The translations under genes and the position numbers were made by a program. Source: Burkholderiales bacterium (lineage in GTDB: Bacteria > Pseudomonadota > Gammaproteobacteria > Burkholderiales > Casimicrobiaceae). Taken from it: a DNA stretch of 7,710 nt. The notes beneath the pieces are model-generated. The model saw only the letters and a list, made by a program, of their open reading frames with translations. It ran no database searches and was not told the DNA's origin. This document shows, one piece after another, positions 4,973 through 7,710 of this stretch. The stretch lies in NCBI GenBank assembly GCA_025354075.1, contig JANXNO010000021.1, positions 1-7,710 on the forward strand, read 5' to 3'. Within the stretch, counting starts at the first letter, position 1. Each line of letters starts with the position of its first letter.

Positions 4973-7212
4973 GCGTCTATCTTTTCTGCGGCCATTAATG
5001 GAAATATGACGGTCACAATTGCGCCGCCGTGGATGGAATTATCAACGCTGATCCGGCCCTTGTGCTCATCGATAATTTTCTTGACGATCGCAAGGCCGAG
5101 CCCGGTACCTTTGGGCTTGGTGGTGACGTACGGTTCAAACGCACGCTGCTTGACGGCATCAGAAAAACCAGCTCCATTGTCGCAGAATCGCAGCAACAGT
5201 TCACGCTCAGGGTCATCCTTCGCTTCTTGCCCCAGCATGATGCGCTCACTGGCTTCGACCTTTACCGCGCCGTCAGGCCGGTCGAGGCAGGCATCCACCG
5301 CGTTCTGCATCAGGTTATGTACCACCTGCCGCAGCCGCGTCGCCTCGCCGCGAATTATGCGTTCAGCGCTGTGCCAGTCGAGCGTCAGCTTTACCGGATA
5401 CGAGGCGTAGAGCTCCAGTGTTTCCTTGAGTAGTGCCTCCACATCAATCGCCTGCAAGCTTCCCGCTCGTGGCCGCCGGGCATAAATTGCAAAATCATTG
5501 ACCATGTTCTTCATGGCCGTGACCTGGTTGACAATCGTGTGGGTGCCGCGTCGCAAAATCTCTGCATCCGCCTCCGACAAACGCGCTGAAAGTTTCATCT
5601 CCAGCCGCTCGGCCGAGAGCTGAATCGGCGTCAGAGGATTTTTGATCTCATGTGCCAATCGCCGCGCAACCTCGGCCCACGCAGTATCGCGCTGGGCTTG
5701 TAGCACCTCGGTTACGTCGTCAAACACCACAATGCGCGCACCTACGTCTGCGACTACGCGGCGCGCCCCACGCAGAATGAAGGTGCGCGCGTTACCGCCC
5801 ACCATCAGCTCTTGCTCACGCTGCCAGTCGTTTTCACCGCTGGCCATGAAGTTGCGCGACACGATATCAGCAAACACTGATAGCGAGGGCTCGTCGTGCG
5901 GCCATGCGGCGAGCGCTTCGCCAACGCGTTCATCGATACGCGCCTGCAAAATCACCGCTGCGGCGGCGTTGGCGACGCGAAGCACAAAATCATCGGTAAA
6001 CACGAGTACGCCCGCGTTCAGGTTTTTGAGAATGCTTTCAAGATACAGATTGCTGGTCTCAATCTCGCGGCGGTTCGCCAGATCGCGCGTTCTGGCATCA
6101 GCCAGCTGAGAGGTCATGGTGTTGAAGGACTGCGTCAATACGGACAGCTCGTCGCGTCCTTGTACCGGCTGCCTTCGCGAAAAATCACCCTCCGCGACTG
6201 CCAGCGTGCCTTCCGCTAACCGCGCTAGCGGCTGCGCCAAGCGCTCGGCAAAGACTGAGGCCAACGCCAACGCAGACAACAGCGCCATCATCAACGTCAA
6301 CGTCAACGTAAAAGCAAATAAACGTTTCAACGCATTGCGTTGAAATGACAATTCCTGATAGTCACGCGAACCCGCCTCCACGCGCTCCGCCTGCTCGCGC
6401 AGCAATGCGGGCACCGGTTGCGTAACAAGCAGGATTCGAAATGGCGCGCCAGCGTCACTGCCGCGAACGGGCACGAGGACCTTCAGCTGCAAACCGTTTT
6501 CCCCCGCCGATTCGACAAGCGATATCGTTTGTTGCGCGCGAACCTGGCGCAGCTCCATCGCAGAGGGCGTTACCGGCGGCAGTGCAAGCACGCTCTCGGT
6601 GGCCTGTACGATAAAGCCGCCTGTCGCCGTGAGTAGCGACACGTTGGCGACGCCCGTTTGCTCGCGCAGCGTGGTGAGTGTTGTGCGCGACACCGACGGA
6701 TCGCTTGATGCCAGTGAGGTGGCAATGATCTCAGCTTGCCGCGACAATTCTTTCAACGGCTGATTCAGCGCCGTGCGTCCCAATTGGAGGCCGGTCTCAA
6801 GCGCTTTGTCGATGCGCGTGTCGAAATAACTTTCAATCGACGACGATAAAAACTGCACTGAAATGCCATACACCAAGGCGCCCGGCAGCACCGCGACGAC
6901 CGCAAAAAACATCATCATTCGCGTCGTCAACTTCGAGCCGAACACCTCGGCGCGACGCGCGCGCAGCAGCAATCCGACTTGATAGACAACAAGCACCGCA
7001 AGCCCCGCCACAATCAGCGCGTTGCCAATGATCAGCTCGGTGTAGTAGCGGGTGAACAGCGCCGAGTTAGCCGAGGCTGTCGCCAGCAAGGTGATCAGCA
7101 CCGCGCCTGCCACTGCCAGCACCAGCCACGCCACGCGCATCCAGCGCGGTGCCGCAAGACCTAGCGCGGCAGCGCGCTCGGTCGCAAACGGTTCAGGCCC
7201 GGCAGTATTCAT
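4969..7212 (-). CDS. ntrY: NtrY-type membrane sensor histidine kinase
   Basis: This inner-membrane kinase is predicted to phosphorylate the NtrX-type regulator encoded next to it. It has 747 residues. Three N-terminal membrane helices lie at about 26-48, 59-84 and 98-120. A periplasmic sensor region of about 175 residues follows, then a fourth helix at 298-321. The cytoplasmic part has a HAMP linker (about 320-372), a PAS-like domain (about 388-505), a dimerisation/phosphoacceptor domain with RRLAHEIKNPLTP (517-529; H521 is the phosphorylated histidine) and an ATPase domain. The latter shows N-box NLMQNAVDA (633-641), G1 box DNGAGF (678-683), FEPYVTTKPKGTGLGLAIVK (692-711). All catalytic motifs look intact. 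The ATG at 7212 overlaps the upstream DUF4390 stop (ATGA), and its own stop overlaps the ntrX start, so the three genes form a tight operon whose promoter lies outside the window. The signal sensed is unknown. Confidence 0.95.
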   Translation of the reverse strand: MNTAGPEPFATERAAALGLAAPRWMRVAWLVLAVAGAVLITLLATASANSALFTRYYTELIIGNALIVAGLAVLVVYQVGLLLRARRAEVFGSKLTTRMMMFFAVVAVLPGALVYGISVQFLSSSIESYFDTRIDKALETGLQLGRTALNQPLKELSRQAEIIATSLASSDPSVSRTTLTTLREQTGVANVSLLTATGGFIVQATESVLALPPVTPSAMELRQVRAQQTISLVESAGENGLQLKVLVPVRGSDAGAPFRILLVTQPVPALLREQAERVEAGSRDYQELSFQRNALKRLFAFTLTLTLMMALLSALALASVFAERLAQPLARLAEGTLAVAEGDFSRRQPVQGRDELSVLTQSFNTMTSQLADARTRDLANRREIETSNLYLESILKNLNAGVLVFTDDFVLRVANAAAAVILQARIDERVGEALAAWPHDEPSLSVFADIVSRNFMASGENDWQREQELMVGGNARTFILRGARRVVADVGARIVVFDDVTEVLQAQRDTAWAEVARRLAHEIKNPLTPIQLSAERLEMKLSARLSEADAEILRRGTHTIVNQVTAMKNMVNDFAIYARRPRAGSLQAIDVEALLKETLELYASYPVKLTLDWHSAERIIRGEATRLRQVVHNLMQNAVDACLDRPDGAVKVEASERIMLGQEAKDDPERELLLRFCDNGAGFSDAVKQRAFEPYVTTKPKGTGLGLAIVKKIIDEHKGRISVDNSIHGGAIVTVIFPLMAAEKIDA
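6292..6309. repeat. Three-copy hexamer repeat in ntrY
   Basis: CAACGT is repeated three times in tandem on the plus strand. On the coding strand this yields the TLTLTL stretch (residues 302-307) in the fourth membrane helix of the kinase. Copy change would stay in frame and lengthen or shorten the helix by two residues. It may simply reflect codon bias in a hydrophobic run. Confidence 0.6.
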
Positions 7213-7710
7213 GGCGTGAGGATCACACGATACCAGTCGCTAATCAGCGTCCATTCGCGCGACACCAGCGTGTTCACTTGCAGCGGTTTTGGCAGCTGCG
7301 TGGTGTCCAGTTTCAGGCGCAGTGACAACTCGTAGCGCTCCCCCGTGCGTAGTTCGCGTTTGTCGAGCAACGTGCGTCCGCGCACCAGTCGGATCTGGCG
7401 CATCGCCTCGTCGAGCGAGGTGAAACTATTGACGCCACTACTGGTGCGCCCCGTGTCGACACGATACGAATTGGTGAGCGCAGCGTAGGTCAAACGGCGC
7501 ACAAACTGCGGCGAACTCAGCGTTTCATCGAACCAGTAAGAGCGACTGCGCGACATCTCGGTTTCGAGGACAAAGTAAAGCGGTGTGCCACGTAGCAGCG
7601 CTTCTTCCAGCGGTGCGGTCAGCGAAAAGTCAAACTCTGCATCGAGTACGAACGCGTCTTCCTGTGCACGAACAACCGCACTTTTTACAGCGATAGTCTC
7701 TGCCGAAACC
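7209..7710 (-). CDS. DUF4390 protein, 5' end missing
   Basis: The reading frame is open from the right edge, giving 166 visible residues. An internal ATG at 7556 is unlikely to be the true start, because conserved-looking sequence continues upstream of it (FVLDAEFDFSLTAPLEEAL, then GTPLYFVLETE). The pattern matches DUF4390: a beta-rich start, the 'effects on RSYWFD' segment, RRLTYAALTNSYRV, a SLDEAM helix and LDTTQLPKPLQVN near the end. The N-terminus, where family members usually have a signal peptide, is outside the window, so secretion cannot be checked. The biochemical function of the family is unknown. It overlaps ntrY by 4 bases, and this gene pair is a recurrent betaproteobacterial arrangement, usually preceded by rsmB. 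Its predicted envelope location next to a kinase with a periplasmic domain suggests, as inference only, a role in signal input. Confidence 0.88.
   Translation of the reverse strand, partial: VSAETIAVKSAVVRAQEDAFVLDAEFDFSLTAPLEEALLRGTPLYFVLETEMSRSRSYWFDETLSSPQFVRRLTYAALTNSYRVDTGRTSSGVNSFTSLDEAMRQIRLVRGRTLLDKRELRTGERYELSLRLKLDTTQLPKPLQVNTLVSREWTLISDWYRVILTP

Noticed and set aside
5006..6219. Long plus-strand frames opposite ntrY
   Set aside because: They overlap conserved kinase motifs on the other strand and have Ser/Arg-rich shadow composition.
1..7710. Mobile element, CRISPR array, phage or defence system
   Set aside because: No transposase, integrase, repeat-spacer pattern or terminal repeats were seen; all genes are core or common families with similar-looking composition.

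Overview
The window reads as chromosomal DNA from a betaproteobacterium-like proteobacterium, with all recognisable genes on the minus strand. This placement rests on the DUF4390 - ntrY - ntrX gene order, which is typical of Betaproteobacteria, and on proteobacterial-type DnaA and DnaN sequences. It is an inference from family knowledge; no 16S or other marker is present to settle it.

In transcription order (high to low coordinates) there is first a three-gene operon: the C-terminal part of a DUF4390 protein (7710-7209), a membrane histidine kinase of the NtrY type (7212-4969) and its NtrX-type response regulator (4972-3704). Each pair overlaps by 4 bases (ATGA, then TTGA with a TTG start), so translation is probably coupled. 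After a 57-base gap with a small hairpin comes an EamA/DMT-family transporter (3646-2762). A 167-base regulatory gap leads to dnaA (2594-1122). A 240-base AT-rich gap follows, then dnaN (881 to the left edge, about the last fifth missing).

Both gaps flanking dnaA carry DnaA boxes. The dnaA-dnaN gap has two exact TTATNCACA boxes, one near match and a very AT-rich segment, so it is the best candidate for oriC. The gap upstream of dnaA has one exact box and one near match next to a plausible sigma-70 promoter, which suggests autoregulation and possibly a second origin sub-region. In both gaps the exact and near-match boxes lie 21 bases apart, start to start.

The main protein-level oddity is NtrX. 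Its receiver and Fis-type DNA-binding domains look intact, but the central AAA+ domain has lost the Walker A lysine, the Walker B aspartate, the GAFTGA segment and the sensor II arginine. It therefore should not work as a sigma-54 ATPase activator. The second oddity is that a codirectional transporter gene sits directly upstream of dnaA, where many proteobacteria have the divergent rpmH-rnpA cluster. I saw no tRNA, rRNA, CRISPR array, insertion sequence or defence system, and the remaining content looks like ordinary core genome.
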